Notes under the pieces: generated by a model
Database searches by the model: none
The model's input: the letters and a program-made list of their open reading frames with translations, nothing else
Told to the model about the DNA's origin: nothing
Shown here: piece by piece, positions 43,659-52,077 of the stretch
Numbering within the stretch: the stretch's first letter is position 1
How the letters are laid out: each line of letters opens with the position of its first letter
Translations under genes and position numbers: made by a program
IMG/VR virus record: IMGVR_UViG_3300042301_004094
Coordinates: 62,001-126,000 of that record
Length of the DNA stretch: 64,000 nucleotides
Direction: 5' to 3' (one strand)
Source of the DNA: a virus

Positions 43659-44891
43659 TTATACTATTTTACCTATTACTATTATTTGATCTGCAGGTAC
43701 AAATTCATATTCTAACAATGTAGGATTTATTGTTAATATTGAATTTGATCCTACAGTTTGGAATGATATAATTGCTGATAAAGGTATATAAAGACCATTA
43801 GCAGTAAATGTAAAGTTTGATAATGTAGGAAGTGGAACTAATGAACCTTGTGGTGGGTTTAATATACTAACTCCAGCAAATACTGCTTGATTCGATGTTA
43901 CAGTTGTAGCTACTCTTGTATTATTTGTTTGTAAGTATTCAAGATCACTAGCTGCTACACTTACAAGAGTAACATTAGTTGATCCTTCAACAAATGATGT
44001 ACCACCACCTATATTTGGTCTAATTCCAATTGTTTGTACTTCTTCAGCATCACCTGTTGTAGTTTCTAAACCGAATACTACTTGGGATTTAGAATAAAAC
44101 ATATCACTATTAGCTAATTCTTTATTAATAGAATCAGGAATTATATATCCATTTAATGTAATACTAAATGTTGTTTTTGCAATTCTATCATTATCTGATT
44201 CTACTGCTACTGTTGTAGCAAATGAATCGATTTTAGATCTAAATTGAAAACGTTTTGGATCACCCCAATATGAATCAGAAGCAAATTCTACTGCTTCAAC
44301 AATTTTATTATTTTGTTCTACATAGTTTGTAAATATAATACATTCATATGTTACAGTAACGTAATCAGGTACTACAGATACATAAAACTGAGATGATGGA
44401 ACTTTATTTGTTAATATTGAAAATTTATCATAATGGTTTTTAGCATTATATTTTGTTTCAAATACTTGAAATAAATGAGCTTTATTACCATCTATTTTAT
44501 TACCTAAAGTTCTATTTTTTTCAACATTATTACGTCTGAATACTATAATAGGAACTCTAACTTTATTGTTAGAATCCCTTAAGAATCCATCCTGTTGTAT
44601 TGATTTCCATCTTTCAGGAGAACCATATATTATAGGAACATTAATCATTTCCCCATCTTGAAAGACTTGAGGTTTGATTGTGTTGTTAAAATAATATATA
44701 ATAGCTCCATCTAAGTCTTGTAAACCAATGGAAAAATCTTTTATTTTATCGTTTTTACGAGAAATTTCTTTAGCACGATTTTGAGTAAAAGAAGTAGTAG
44801 AAACTGGCTTGCCTATTGATTTATCATAGGCTGTTATTTGTGACTGTGCAGCCTCAAATGGTTTTGTTGTTTCTATGGATCTTTTTCTCAT
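43659..44891 (-). CDS. Neck/tail-completion structural protein candidate
   Basis: 410 residues, in a coupled series of genes after the head genes. The N-terminal ~60 residues are charged, the middle is alpha/beta (FNNTIKPQVFQDGEMINVPI; SQFYVSVVPDYVTVTYECII), and the C-terminal ~120 residues look like an Ig-type beta domain. There is no enzymatic motif. Position between capsid and fibre genes suggests a connector, tail terminator or sheath terminator; the T4 equivalent is not clear. Confidence 0.6.
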   Translation of the reverse strand: MRKRSIETTKPFEAAQSQITAYDKSIGKPVSTTSFTQNRAKEISRKNDKIKDFSIGLQDLDGAIIYYFNNTIKPQVFQDGEMINVPIIYGSPERWKSIQQDGFLRDSNNKVRVPIIVFRRNNVEKNRTLGNKIDGNKAHLFQVFETKYNAKNHYDKFSILTNKVPSSQFYVSVVPDYVTVTYECIIFTNYVEQNNKIVEAVEFASDSYWGDPKRFQFRSKIDSFATTVAVESDNDRIAKTTFSITLNGYIIPDSINKELANSDMFYSKSQVVFGLETTTGDAEEVQTIGIRPNIGGGTSFVEGSTNVTLVSVAASDLEYLQTNNTRVATTVTSNQAVFAGVSILNPPQGSLVPLPTLSNFTFTANGLYIPLSAIISFQTVGSNSILTINPTLLEYEFVPADQIIVIGKIV

Positions 44892-45244
44892 TATATTCTA
44901 CCTTGCTTTTCTAAAGCCATTAATTTATCTAAAGCATTCATCGCTCTAAATAATTGATTGTATAATTTACTAATTTCTTTCGCTGTAGCAGCAATATCCT
45001 GATTTGTAGAGAATGTAAATACATCAAATTCTCTTTTATTTTGAATGATATTTCTTTTAATACCATCAATTTTAGGTAGATTAATTACTTGAGAAGCAGA
45101 CATTTCAGGACGATTTGGATCCTGAGGTAATGGAACTAAAAGTCTTCCTGTTTTGTATAATTCTCTTTTTTGATCGGGAGTTAAGTCTGAAATAGTTACT
45201 TCAGGACTTCCCATAATTTCGTCTAATATATCTGTTAATTTCAT
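44891..45244 (-). CDS. Small neck-region protein
   Basis: 117 residues, mostly helical. It starts MKLTDILDEIMG, an N-terminus related to MIKLENILNEIL of the next upstream gene and MIKLLDIIEEG of the zincin-like protein. Its stop overlaps the next start by one base. The function is unknown; a head-completion or connector factor is possible. Confidence 0.65.
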   Translation of the reverse strand: MKLTDILDEIMGSPEVTISDLTPDQKRELYKTGRLLVPLPQDPNRPEMSASQVINLPKIDGIKRNIIQNKREFDVFTFSTNQDIAATAKEISKLYNQLFRAMNALDKLMALEKQGRI

Positions 45245-45246
45245 AA

Positions 45247-45585
45247 TTAATATTGTCCTACTTTTTCAATTGTTTGTAATCTAGGTAAAAATTGCAATAA
45301 ACCATCTACTTTGTGAGTAGTGGATGATGCAATTTTAATTTTTTGAATATCTTCTTCTGGTGTTGATGATACAATATATTTTAATTTTAATAAAGCAAAT
45401 TCAGCTACGTTAGTTGCTTTATTGTCTAAAAAATCACTTTGTTGTACAGTTACAACTACAACTCCAGGAAGAGCTCTAACCTCATTATAAATCAATACTT
45501 GATTATAATTTGAATTAGTTTTTATCAATACTTCTATTCTGTATATAGATAAAATTTCGTTTAATATATTTTCTAGTTTTATCAT
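45247..45585 (-). CDS. Small neck-region protein
   Basis: 112 residues from the ATG at 45585 (MIKLENILNEILSIYRIEVL). A frame extension to 45627 exists, but the ATG at 45585 forms an ATGA overlap with the stop of the previous gene, the usual coupling here, so I choose it. The core looks alpha/beta (VRALPGVVVVTVQQSDF; EFALLKLKYIVSS), similar in style to small tail-completion proteins, but I do not recognise a family. Confidence 0.65.
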   Translation of the reverse strand: MIKLENILNEILSIYRIEVLIKTNSNYNQVLIYNEVRALPGVVVVTVQQSDFLDNKATNVAEFALLKLKYIVSSTPEEDIQKIKIASSTTHKVDGLLQFLPRLQTIEKVGQY

Positions 45586-46175
45586 GATTCTAATATATTT
45601 AATCTTGTCATTCTTGTTAAAGAACAATTCAAGATATATATAATAAGGTTGCCAGATGCATTTGCTGATTGAGCTGATACAGGTGATCCTGCAGCTGTAT
45701 AAAACTGAGCATCTGTTGATGTTACTTCGTAATATCTATCTCTATCAACTACTATATCTCCCACTTCTGGAGTAAAGTTAAATTGTTCAACTGTTAATTT
45801 TGGTATGCTTATTGTAATATTTTGAGTAGGGTCGGAACCATAATCAGCATCTACATAAGATAAAGCAGTTCTTTCAATTAAACACTTTATTTCCATTGGA
45901 GGATAATACCATTTCTCCATTGACTCACCATACATATTAGCTACTGTATTGTCTAAGTCACATTTAAAATATCCTACCTTCATGCCAGCAAAATTAATTG
46001 CTTGTTGAACAGTAGCTGCTGCTTGACCACCAGGTCCTGGAGCAGGAGATGGTGGAGCCGGGGGAGGAGTTGGACCTGAAGGAGCAGGGGATCCTACTCC
46101 ACCTCCTTTTGGTGGTGATGGTATAAATGGAGCCTGTGAAACTGTTCCTCCTTCTTTTATAATTCCTTTAGCCAT
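45582..46175 (-). CDS. Neck/head-tail connector protein candidate
   Basis: 197 residues. Residues ~15-50 are a Pro/Gly-rich linker. The rest has a beta domain with FTPEVGDIVVDRDRYYEVTS, a pattern found in neck proteins such as T4 gp14 in which a strand pair describes the connector ring. Both ends overlap neighbouring genes (one base and four bases), so it is tightly coupled. The gp14-like call is tentative. Confidence 0.6.
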   Translation of the reverse strand: MAKGIIKEGGTVSQAPFIPSPPKGGGVGSPAPSGPTPPPAPPSPAPGPGGQAAATVQQAINFAGMKVGYFKCDLDNTVANMYGESMEKWYYPPMEIKCLIERTALSYVDADYGSDPTQNITISIPKLTVEQFNFTPEVGDIVVDRDRYYEVTSTDAQFYTAAGSPVSAQSANASGNLIIYILNCSLTRMTRLNILES

Positions 46176-48172
46176 TATTTAATATAAATTGGTAATGGAA
46201 TTGATGCTAAAGTATCTTTTAAGAATCCAGCTTCTTGTTGTTTTCTTTCAAGTTGACTCTTACGAGAAACTTCATTTAACATTTCTTTTAATTCCAAAAT
46301 TAAATCTTCTTTTTCTTTTCTAGCATCTGTAATCAATTCAGAACCATTTATTGGTCCTATACCTTGAATACTTGTACTAGAATATTGAATACGAATATGT
46401 GCTTCAACTTCCCTAGCTAATGCTAAAGTATATTTAAATATCCACATTCTACCAACAGTATTAATGTTCATGTATACAGGATTTCTGTAAGGAACATTCA
46501 TTACATCAGTAACAACATTTTTTCTTCTATCTCTTAATATATTATTTTTATTGCTTTTTTTAACATATTCAAAGAATAAATTTAGATCAATAGAAGGTCT
46601 TGGGAATATTCTTAATTGGTTATTTTGTAATTCAAATGAATAACTAGCACGTCTAATAGTATCGTTTAATTCAATTGATTGTATTTTTTGTAAATCAAAA
46701 TTCATAGGCATTAACAAGAAGTTAATACCAGGAGAAAACTGACCAAATCCAAATGTTTCAAGTAATGATTGAACACCAGTACCTGTACCAGCATATGGAT
46801 CGAAATATCTTGCGATTGCTGGAGGTTGTTCATAATATACTCTTCTAACTTCAATTGTATCTCCAGGTTCTAATGATTCAGAAACAGCAGCCCAGGCATT
46901 TAAATCATAATCCTGTTCACCAGGAATTAATTTTAATGAACCCTTTTTAATATCATAACCACCACCCACATTAGCTTCAGCACCATAACCATCAGCAATA
47001 ACTGATGTTATAGTTGTTAAGTTGTTGCTTAATACTTTATCATTAAATGTTTCTAAAGTAGTTTGGATATAAACAGTTGGAATTTCACCATTTGAACCTG
47101 TAAATCTTGCACCATTACCCGCAATATTAGGAGTAGTAGTAAAGAAATAGATATGAGAAAATCCTTCAGGAATTTCATAATTAGATCCTGATGTTACTCC
47201 TGTAAATTGTGCTGATGTTCCGTTAATTCTAAAATTAGTAATATTAGAATATGATAATGAAGAAGAAATATTTAAAGTTGTTGCAGTAGATCCTGTAGTA
47301 AATACCATATTAGTGCCAAATGAAGCAGAAGATACTGCTGTTAATTTAGCTGCTATGTTTGCTGCGGTTGCTGCAGGTGTACTTCCAGTTACAATATAAA
47401 AATTTGTACTAGTGTCAGGTAAACTACCAGAACCAATATTAAAAGTTGTAATAGTATTATTACTACCTGTTACAACAAATGATGTTGAACCTGAGGTAAT
47501 ACTAACGCTAGTTGCATCCCATGATGAAGTAGCAGCATTGTAAAATGGTGTAACAACTGTTGCACCACCAGTTCTGTTAAATTGATTATATACAAATTGG
47601 CTCAAATCCATTACAAGATTGCCCGGTCCTGTATATGTTGGATCAACAAACCCAGATCCTAAAGTAAATGAGTTAATATAATTAAAATCAGGCGCGATAA
47701 AATCGTTTATAGAGGCGGAAATAACCCAGATCTCATTATCTACGATAGACGCTGAATAAGACTGATTAAAGTTTACTTCAGCAAAATTCGCTGGTCTTGG
47801 AGCAGACCAAGATACTGGAGAACCAATATCATCACTTAATATATGTGTGTATCCTATATTTGAAAATGGAGAGGTTTCTGAGCCTTCCATGTTAATATAG
47901 TTGTCTCTGATTTTGTATTGGTAAACTAAATTACCATATGTAGTAACGGCTTCTTCAAATGCAGCATATACGGTTAAATCACTAATGTTCAATGTTGATA
48001 AACCTATACCTGTACCTAAACGTTGAGCAATATATTTAGCAGCACTCTTAGCGTCACGTAAGAATTCAGGATCATCAGTATAATATTCAAAAGGACAATT
48101 GCCTTTTACATTAGAAAGGTATGATACATCACCACCGTAATTATCATATAGTTGCATTAAGTTAATCGCCAT
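46175..48172 (-). CDS. Large neck/virion structural protein
   Basis: 665 residues. The N-terminal ~120 residues are helical (LRDAKSAAKYIAQRLGTGIG; YAAFEEAVTTYGNLVYQYKI). The middle carries a Ser/Thr/Gly-rich inserted beta domain (roughly 210-330) with many TGS repeats. The C-terminal ~200 residues are helical again (FKYTLALAREVEAHIRIQYS; KEKEDLILELKEMLNE). The combination and its place directly after PhoH suggest a neck or head-completion protein. No catalytic motif seen. Confidence 0.6.
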   Translation of the reverse strand: MAINLMQLYDNYGGDVSYLSNVKGNCPFEYYTDDPEFLRDAKSAAKYIAQRLGTGIGLSTLNISDLTVYAAFEEAVTTYGNLVYQYKIRDNYINMEGSETSPFSNIGYTHILSDDIGSPVSWSAPRPANFAEVNFNQSYSASIVDNEIWVISASINDFIAPDFNYINSFTLGSGFVDPTYTGPGNLVMDLSQFVYNQFNRTGGATVVTPFYNAATSSWDATSVSITSGSTSFVVTGSNNTITTFNIGSGSLPDTSTNFYIVTGSTPAATAANIAAKLTAVSSASFGTNMVFTTGSTATTLNISSSLSYSNITNFRINGTSAQFTGVTSGSNYEIPEGFSHIYFFTTTPNIAGNGARFTGSNGEIPTVYIQTTLETFNDKVLSNNLTTITSVIADGYGAEANVGGGYDIKKGSLKLIPGEQDYDLNAWAAVSESLEPGDTIEVRRVYYEQPPAIARYFDPYAGTGTGVQSLLETFGFGQFSPGINFLLMPMNFDLQKIQSIELNDTIRRASYSFELQNNQLRIFPRPSIDLNLFFEYVKKSNKNNILRDRRKNVVTDVMNVPYRNPVYMNINTVGRMWIFKYTLALAREVEAHIRIQYSSTSIQGIGPINGSELITDARKEKEDLILELKEMLNEVSRKSQLERKQQEAGFLKDTLASIPLPIYIK

Positions 48173-48194
48173 TATTCACTAGTATTTGTCATGT

Positions 48195-48202
48195 ATAAAT
48201 AT
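48195..48202 (-). promoter_or_regulatory. Putative late promoter element ATATTTAT
   Basis: Minus strand AATATTTATAC, 22 bases before the ATG at 48172. Confidence 0.65.
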
Positions 48203-48210
48203 TGAATATA

Positions 48211-48879
48211 TTACTTCCCATATTCATAATCCAATATCTTACCAACTAGGTCCGATCTATGGTTTGTTGCTAATTTAATCCACTGAATTTCTTCAATTTT
48301 TTTAGATAATTCAATAGCATATGATAATCCATTTAATTCACCTGTTGGGTTTTTAATATCAGTTTGTTCATTATCCCCATTAATCACTATTTTACCGTTT
48401 TTACCCAAACGTGTTAATATAGCTAACATCTCACCTTTAGTTAGGTTTTGAGCTTCTTCAACAATTAAAATATCATCAATTGTTTTACCACGAATAAACT
48501 GGACAGGCAATGCTTTAATTTTTTCGTCCTGTACCAATTTTGCAACCTCATTTTTATCAGAACAACATTTAGATAAATTTTCTAATAGAGCTTCCATATA
48601 TGGATCAAACTTTTCACTTAATGCTCCTGGTAAAAATCCCAAACTTTTACCTACCTCAACAGCAGCACGTGTATTGTATATGCAATCTATTTGTTTTCTT
48701 TTAAGAAAATCTAATGCTGCTTGAGCACATACTAATGATTTTCCGCTCCCTGCTCTACCTGTTATTATAACAATTTGGTTTTCTACTATTAATCGTTTTG
48801 CTTCTTTTTGTTCTTCATTTAATTGAACTGCGTTAATTGATTTAATTTCACTTTTGCGTTCGCGATTAGGTTCTCTCAT
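48211..48879 (-). CDS. phoH: PhoH-like P-loop ATPase
   Basis: 222 residues from ATG 48879 (MREPNRERKSEIK). A TTG at 48903 would extend it by eight codons but lies inside the late element at 48903-48910, which is 23 bases before 48879, so the ATG is preferred. Motifs: Walker A ITGRAGSGKS, Walker B DDILIVEEAQN, then VINGDNEQTD and ATNHRSDLVG. This is the PhoH/RNA-helicase-related ATPase common in T4-like marine phages, often proposed to act in phosphate stress or RNA metabolism but without proven phage function. Its insertion between capsid and neck genes is notable. Confidence 0.88.
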   Translation of the reverse strand: MREPNRERKSEIKSINAVQLNEEQKEAKRLIVENQIVIITGRAGSGKSLVCAQAALDFLKRKQIDCIYNTRAAVEVGKSLGFLPGALSEKFDPYMEALLENLSKCCSDKNEVAKLVQDEKIKALPVQFIRGKTIDDILIVEEAQNLTKGEMLAILTRLGKNGKIVINGDNEQTDIKNPTGELNGLSYAIELSKKIEEIQWIKLATNHRSDLVGKILDYEYGK

Positions 48880-48902
48880 ATGTAACGGTTGTTTAATTTC
48901 CA

Positions 48903-48910
48903 ATAAATAT
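48903..48910 (-). promoter_or_regulatory. Putative late promoter element ATATTTAT
   Basis: Ten bases after the terminator at 48921-48944 and 23 bases before the ATG at 48879; it decides the phoH start. Confidence 0.65.
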
Positions 48911-48920
48911 TAATAAAAGA

Positions 48921-48944
48921 AGCCCGACCTTACGGGGTCGGGCT
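48921..48944 (-). terminator. Strong rho-independent terminator after capsid gene
   Basis: Perfect 9-bp stem AGCCCGACC/GGTCGGGCT, 6-base loop, then TCTTTTATTA on the minus strand. Confidence 0.88.
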
Positions 48945-48992
48945 CTTTATAACTATAATACTGAGACTATAGCGGGGTATTGTTTAATTAAA

Positions 48993-50582
48993 TTAAACAG
49001 TTTCTAAACCGTGAACGATCACTTTACCATAGAATTCAGGACGAACCATTTTCTTAGCGTAACGAGTCATCAAACCTTTACGTGGAGTGAAAGTTGTTGG
49101 ATCGTATACTAATGGAGTCATCATTACAGGGATATAAGGAGCAAATACAGCACCAGTTTCTAAGAACTGAGCACCTTTGTAACCCATCAAGATGATGTTT
49201 TCAGTGAAGTAAGGATTTTTGTAAACTTTGTAACGGCTGTTTAAAGAACCGATCTTTTGGATACCGAAGTTGAATTCAGCTTTATCACCATCACCATCAG
49301 AAGCAAATCCTGGGATTGATTCTAAGATAGTTGCAACAGTTGGAGATACTACTAAGAAGTTAGCACCACCACGTAATGTTAATTGGTGAATTTTGTTAGA
49401 TACTTTTTGTAATTTAGTACCTAAAGTTTGGAACCAACCACCTTGAGTGTTGAAGAAAGTGTTTGTTAAAGAAGCGAAAGCGCTACCGTTCCAAGCCACG
49501 TTATTCTGAGCTGACCAATATTCAGTAGTTGAAGTTGGTACGTTCTTAATCAACATTTCTAAGATTTCTAAATCGATTTCCATAGAGATGTATTGGCTCA
49601 TTAAGCTAGTTAATTCAGCTTCAGCGTCGATTGAATGGTAAGCATTCAAATCTTGAGCGAATTCTGGAGTCCATTGTGCTTTTAACTTACGAGTTTTAGC
49701 AACAACTGCTTCAGACTTCATGTTAACGTCTAATGAAGGGATAACGATTTGAGAAGCGCTGTTAGCGTTAGGTACGCTGTAGTCAGCTCTATCTTCGAAA
49801 TCACCACGAGCGTTATCACGGTTAGCTTTATTGTAGAATAAAGTTACAGTACCGTGAGCTGGAGAACCAGTTGCGATGAAAATTAAATCATTACCAGATA
49901 CTTTAGTGTATTGAGGTAAGATTGTAGTTTCGTCGAAGTTAGAACCACTAACGAAACAAGCTCTTGCAGCTTCTAAATCTTGGTCAGTTTGAGCAGCACC
50001 GTTAGTTACAGTGATTTTCTTTAAAGAACCTGTAGCTACAGTTGAATCGAAGTTAACGTCAGCTAACAATACAGATGAAGTTGCAGCAGTTAAAGATGCA
50101 GAGAATTGGTTAATTGAATAACCGAATTTACCAACACCATATAAACCTTTAGTGATGTCAGTTGACTTTAAGTCAGAAGAAGCACCATATAAAGATCCAG
50201 CAAATGCTTTCTTATCAGTACCATACTTGAAATCAAGATAGAAGATAAGACCTGAAGGTAAGCTCATTGATTGAACTGAAACGAATTCTTTTGCGCTAAT
50301 ATCACCGAATACACGACGAACTAACGGTAAAGCAACTCCAGCCCAGTTTTCACCGAAACCAGCAGTGAAAGTAGCAGCACCACCACCTAAACCAGTTTGG
50401 TTGCTTTCTACTACTAATTGCTTAGCTTGGTTTTCTAATAAGATAGCCATGTTGTTTTTCTCAACTTCGCCTTTAAGACCTTCTAAAAGGCCAGACTTAG
50501 TCCACTTAGAGACTAAAGTGTTAGCTGTATCCATTACGCGAGCGTATGGGTTAGCTGATTCTAATAATTGTTGAATTTCCAT
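48993..50582 (-). CDS. Major capsid protein (T4 gp23-like)
   Basis: 529 residues, close to T4 gp23 (521), downstream of protease and scaffold. Typical phrases: FGENWAGVALPLVRRVFGDI (residues 76-95), MDIELEILEM-like segment SMEIDLEILEML, and the C-terminal YDPTTFTPRKGLMTRYAKKM then VRPEFYGKVIVHGLE. The first ~60 residues are helical and Glu/Leu-rich and contain LLE/G at 32-35 and VVE/S at 57-60, good candidates for prohead protease cleavage, as T4 gp23 loses residues 1-65. It is co-transcribed with the scaffold and closed by a strong terminator. Confidence 0.93.
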   Translation of the reverse strand: MEIQQLLESANPYARVMDTANTLVSKWTKSGLLEGLKGEVEKNNMAILLENQAKQLVVESNQTGLGGGAATFTAGFGENWAGVALPLVRRVFGDISAKEFVSVQSMSLPSGLIFYLDFKYGTDKKAFAGSLYGASSDLKSTDITKGLYGVGKFGYSINQFSASLTAATSSVLLADVNFDSTVATGSLKKITVTNGAAQTDQDLEAARACFVSGSNFDETTILPQYTKVSGNDLIFIATGSPAHGTVTLFYNKANRDNARGDFEDRADYSVPNANSASQIVIPSLDVNMKSEAVVAKTRKLKAQWTPEFAQDLNAYHSIDAEAELTSLMSQYISMEIDLEILEMLIKNVPTSTTEYWSAQNNVAWNGSAFASLTNTFFNTQGGWFQTLGTKLQKVSNKIHQLTLRGGANFLVVSPTVATILESIPGFASDGDGDKAEFNFGIQKIGSLNSRYKVYKNPYFTENIILMGYKGAQFLETGAVFAPYIPVMMTPLVYDPTTFTPRKGLMTRYAKKMVRPEFYGKVIVHGLETV

Positions 50583-50605
50583 TTTTAAATGAATTTGTTT
50601 TGTTT

Positions 50606-51931
50606 TTAATATTTTGTTATACCTGCTAACTTTTGGAATCTAGAAATTTGTTCGTTTGTTTCAACGATTTGTTTGCTAGGTGCATTGCCAGCTGGTTTTG
50701 AAGCGAATCCTTTAATGATTCCTTCTTTTACCATACCTTTAGAAGATTCTTTAGCTTCTAGAGACTCGTTAAGAGCTTCGAATACTAATTTAGCTTCGTT
50801 TGGTGTTGATGCTTTATCAAAGGCGTTAATTACTTTGATTTTGTTGTCTTCTGATAAGTTTTTAGCTTTGAAGATCTTGTTAACATATAATAACTTAGCG
50901 TTTAATAAGTTAACTTCGTTTAATTCGTTACGTAAAGTTTCGATTGTAGCAATTGCTTCGTCTAATTCTTTTTCGTCTTTTTTAGCTTTCTTAGCTTCAT
51001 CTACTACATCTTCAGTTGCTTCGTTTTCGTCTAAAGCATCTAATTCAGCTAATAGTTCTTCTAAGTTGATTTCATCTTCTGATTCTTCTGATTCTTCTTC
51101 AGTACCATCTAATTCAACAGCATCATCATCCATCATTTCTTCTTCATCTTCAGCACCTTCTTCAGCACCTAATTCAGAATCAACAATGTCTTTGATAATG
51201 TCTTTTAAATCTTCGATAGATAAATCAGCTACTGACATTTCTTCTTCAGATGTTTCATCTTCCATTTCTTCTTCAGTTTCTTCTTTACCTTCTTTCATAC
51301 CAGCAGCAGCACCAGCTCCTAACTTTTCTAACTCAGCATATGCTTTCTTAGCAAGTGGTCCACCTTTTTTAATTAAGGCTTTAATACTATTGATAAGATT
51401 TTCTAAACCAGCACCAGCTGCATTAGATGGGTCGTACCCACTACTTGCTCCTGTCATTTCGTCGATTTCTTCCATACCTTCTCTCATACCAGAAGCGGCT
51501 GCGGCTCCTATTTTTTCTAATTCAGCATATGCTTTCTTAGCCATAGGTCCACCCTTCTTAATAAGAGATTTAATACCGTTAATGATGTTTTCTAAACCAG
51601 CACCTGCTGCATTAGATGGATCATATCCACCGCTTGCTCCAGTTACTTCGTCGATTTCTTCATCAGAACCTTCTTCAAGTTCTAATTCGGCTAAAAACTC
51701 GTCTAAATTTAACTCTTCTTCCATGTTTTCTTCATGGAAAGTTTCTACTTCTTCGATTTCTTCTTTGATCTCATCTTCATCTTTTGCCATTTCTTCTAAT
51801 TTAGAAGCTAACATAGATTGTAAATGAGGAGTCAAAGTTTCTTCAAGAGCAGCTTTTGCATTAACTAACGCAGCTTCGCGGATAGTTTTTGCTTCAGCAA
51901 TTGCTTGCTTAAATAATTCTTTGTTTGTCAT
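50606..51931 (-). CDS. Prohead scaffold protein (T4 gp22-like)
   Basis: 441 residues, extremely acidic, directly before the capsid gene. The N-terminal helix MTNKELFKQAIAEAKTIREA resembles scaffold starts of T4-like phages, and the C-terminal ~130 residues (NELNEVNLLNAKLLYVNKIF and on) form the conserved helical scaffold part. Residues 91-153 and 154-216 are a tandem duplication of a Gly/Ala/Lys-rich unit, unusual in a scaffold. The C-terminus NEQISRFQKLAGITKY carries the LAGI peptide shared with other head proteins. It is expected to be degraded by the prohead protease during maturation. Confidence 0.88.
   Translation of the reverse strand: MTNKELFKQAIAEAKTIREAALVNAKAALEETLTPHLQSMLASKLEEMAKDEDEIKEEIEEVETFHEENMEEELNLDEFLAELELEEGSDEEIDEVTGASGGYDPSNAAGAGLENIINGIKSLIKKGGPMAKKAYAELEKIGAAAASGMREGMEEIDEMTGASSGYDPSNAAGAGLENLINSIKALIKKGGPLAKKAYAELEKLGAGAAAGMKEGKEETEEEMEDETSEEEMSVADLSIEDLKDIIKDIVDSELGAEEGAEDEEEMMDDDAVELDGTEEESEESEDEINLEELLAELDALDENEATEDVVDEAKKAKKDEKELDEAIATIETLRNELNEVNLLNAKLLYVNKIFKAKNLSEDNKIKVINAFDKASTPNEAKLVFEALNESLEAKESSKGMVKEGIIKGFASKPAGNAPSKQIVETNEQISRFQKLAGITKY
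51284..51661 (-). repeat. 189-bp tandem duplication within scaffold gene
   Basis: Units 51473-51661 and 51284-51472 encode 63 residues each (EEIDEVTGASGGYDPSNAAG and EEIDEMTGASSGYDPSNAAG onward), with about ten substitutions between them. Confidence 0.9.
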
Positions 51932-51956
51932 TTTGTCCTTAAATTTTTTTCGGAAA

Positions 51957-51980
51957 TAAGCTTATTAGAGGGGAAGCTTA
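51957..51980 (-). other. Leader hairpin before scaffold gene
   Basis: TAAGCTT/AAGCTTA inverted repeat with a 10-base loop, 25 bases before the scaffold ATG; followed by TTTCCG then an A run rather than a T run, so probably an mRNA leader structure. Confidence 0.5.
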
Positions 51981-52011
51981 ATAGGGATTTGTATAATACC
52001 TGAACTACAAT

Positions 52012-52041
52012 AAAAAATGGGTAGTCCATTTTAGGCTACCC
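52012..52041 (-). terminator. Terminator or leader attenuator before scaffold
   Basis: GGGTAG/CTACCC stem, extended by CC/GG with one bulge, then ATTTTTTATTG on the minus strand. It ends the zincin-like gene but lies downstream of the late element it touches. Confidence 0.65.
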
Positions 52042-52049
52042 ATAAATAT
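52042..52049 (-). promoter_or_regulatory. Putative late promoter element directly before a hairpin
   Basis: ATATTTAT abuts the hairpin at 52012-52041 and lies 110 bases before the scaffold ATG, unlike the 4-62 base spacing elsewhere. Confidence 0.45.
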
Positions 52050-52077
52050 ATGTAGATACGAAAAACCATGAAAAGTT

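Noticed and set aside
48880-48903. Upstream TTG start for the PhoH gene
   Set aside because: The TTG is inside the late element; the ATG at 48879 has the standard spacing.
50673-51827. A 384-codon open frame on the plus strand opposite the scaffold gene
   Set aside because: It is antisense to a well-supported acidic scaffold; GAA/GAT-rich codons on one strand give TTC/ATC/Ser-rich open frames on the other. The product is a low-complexity Ser run with no sensible start context.
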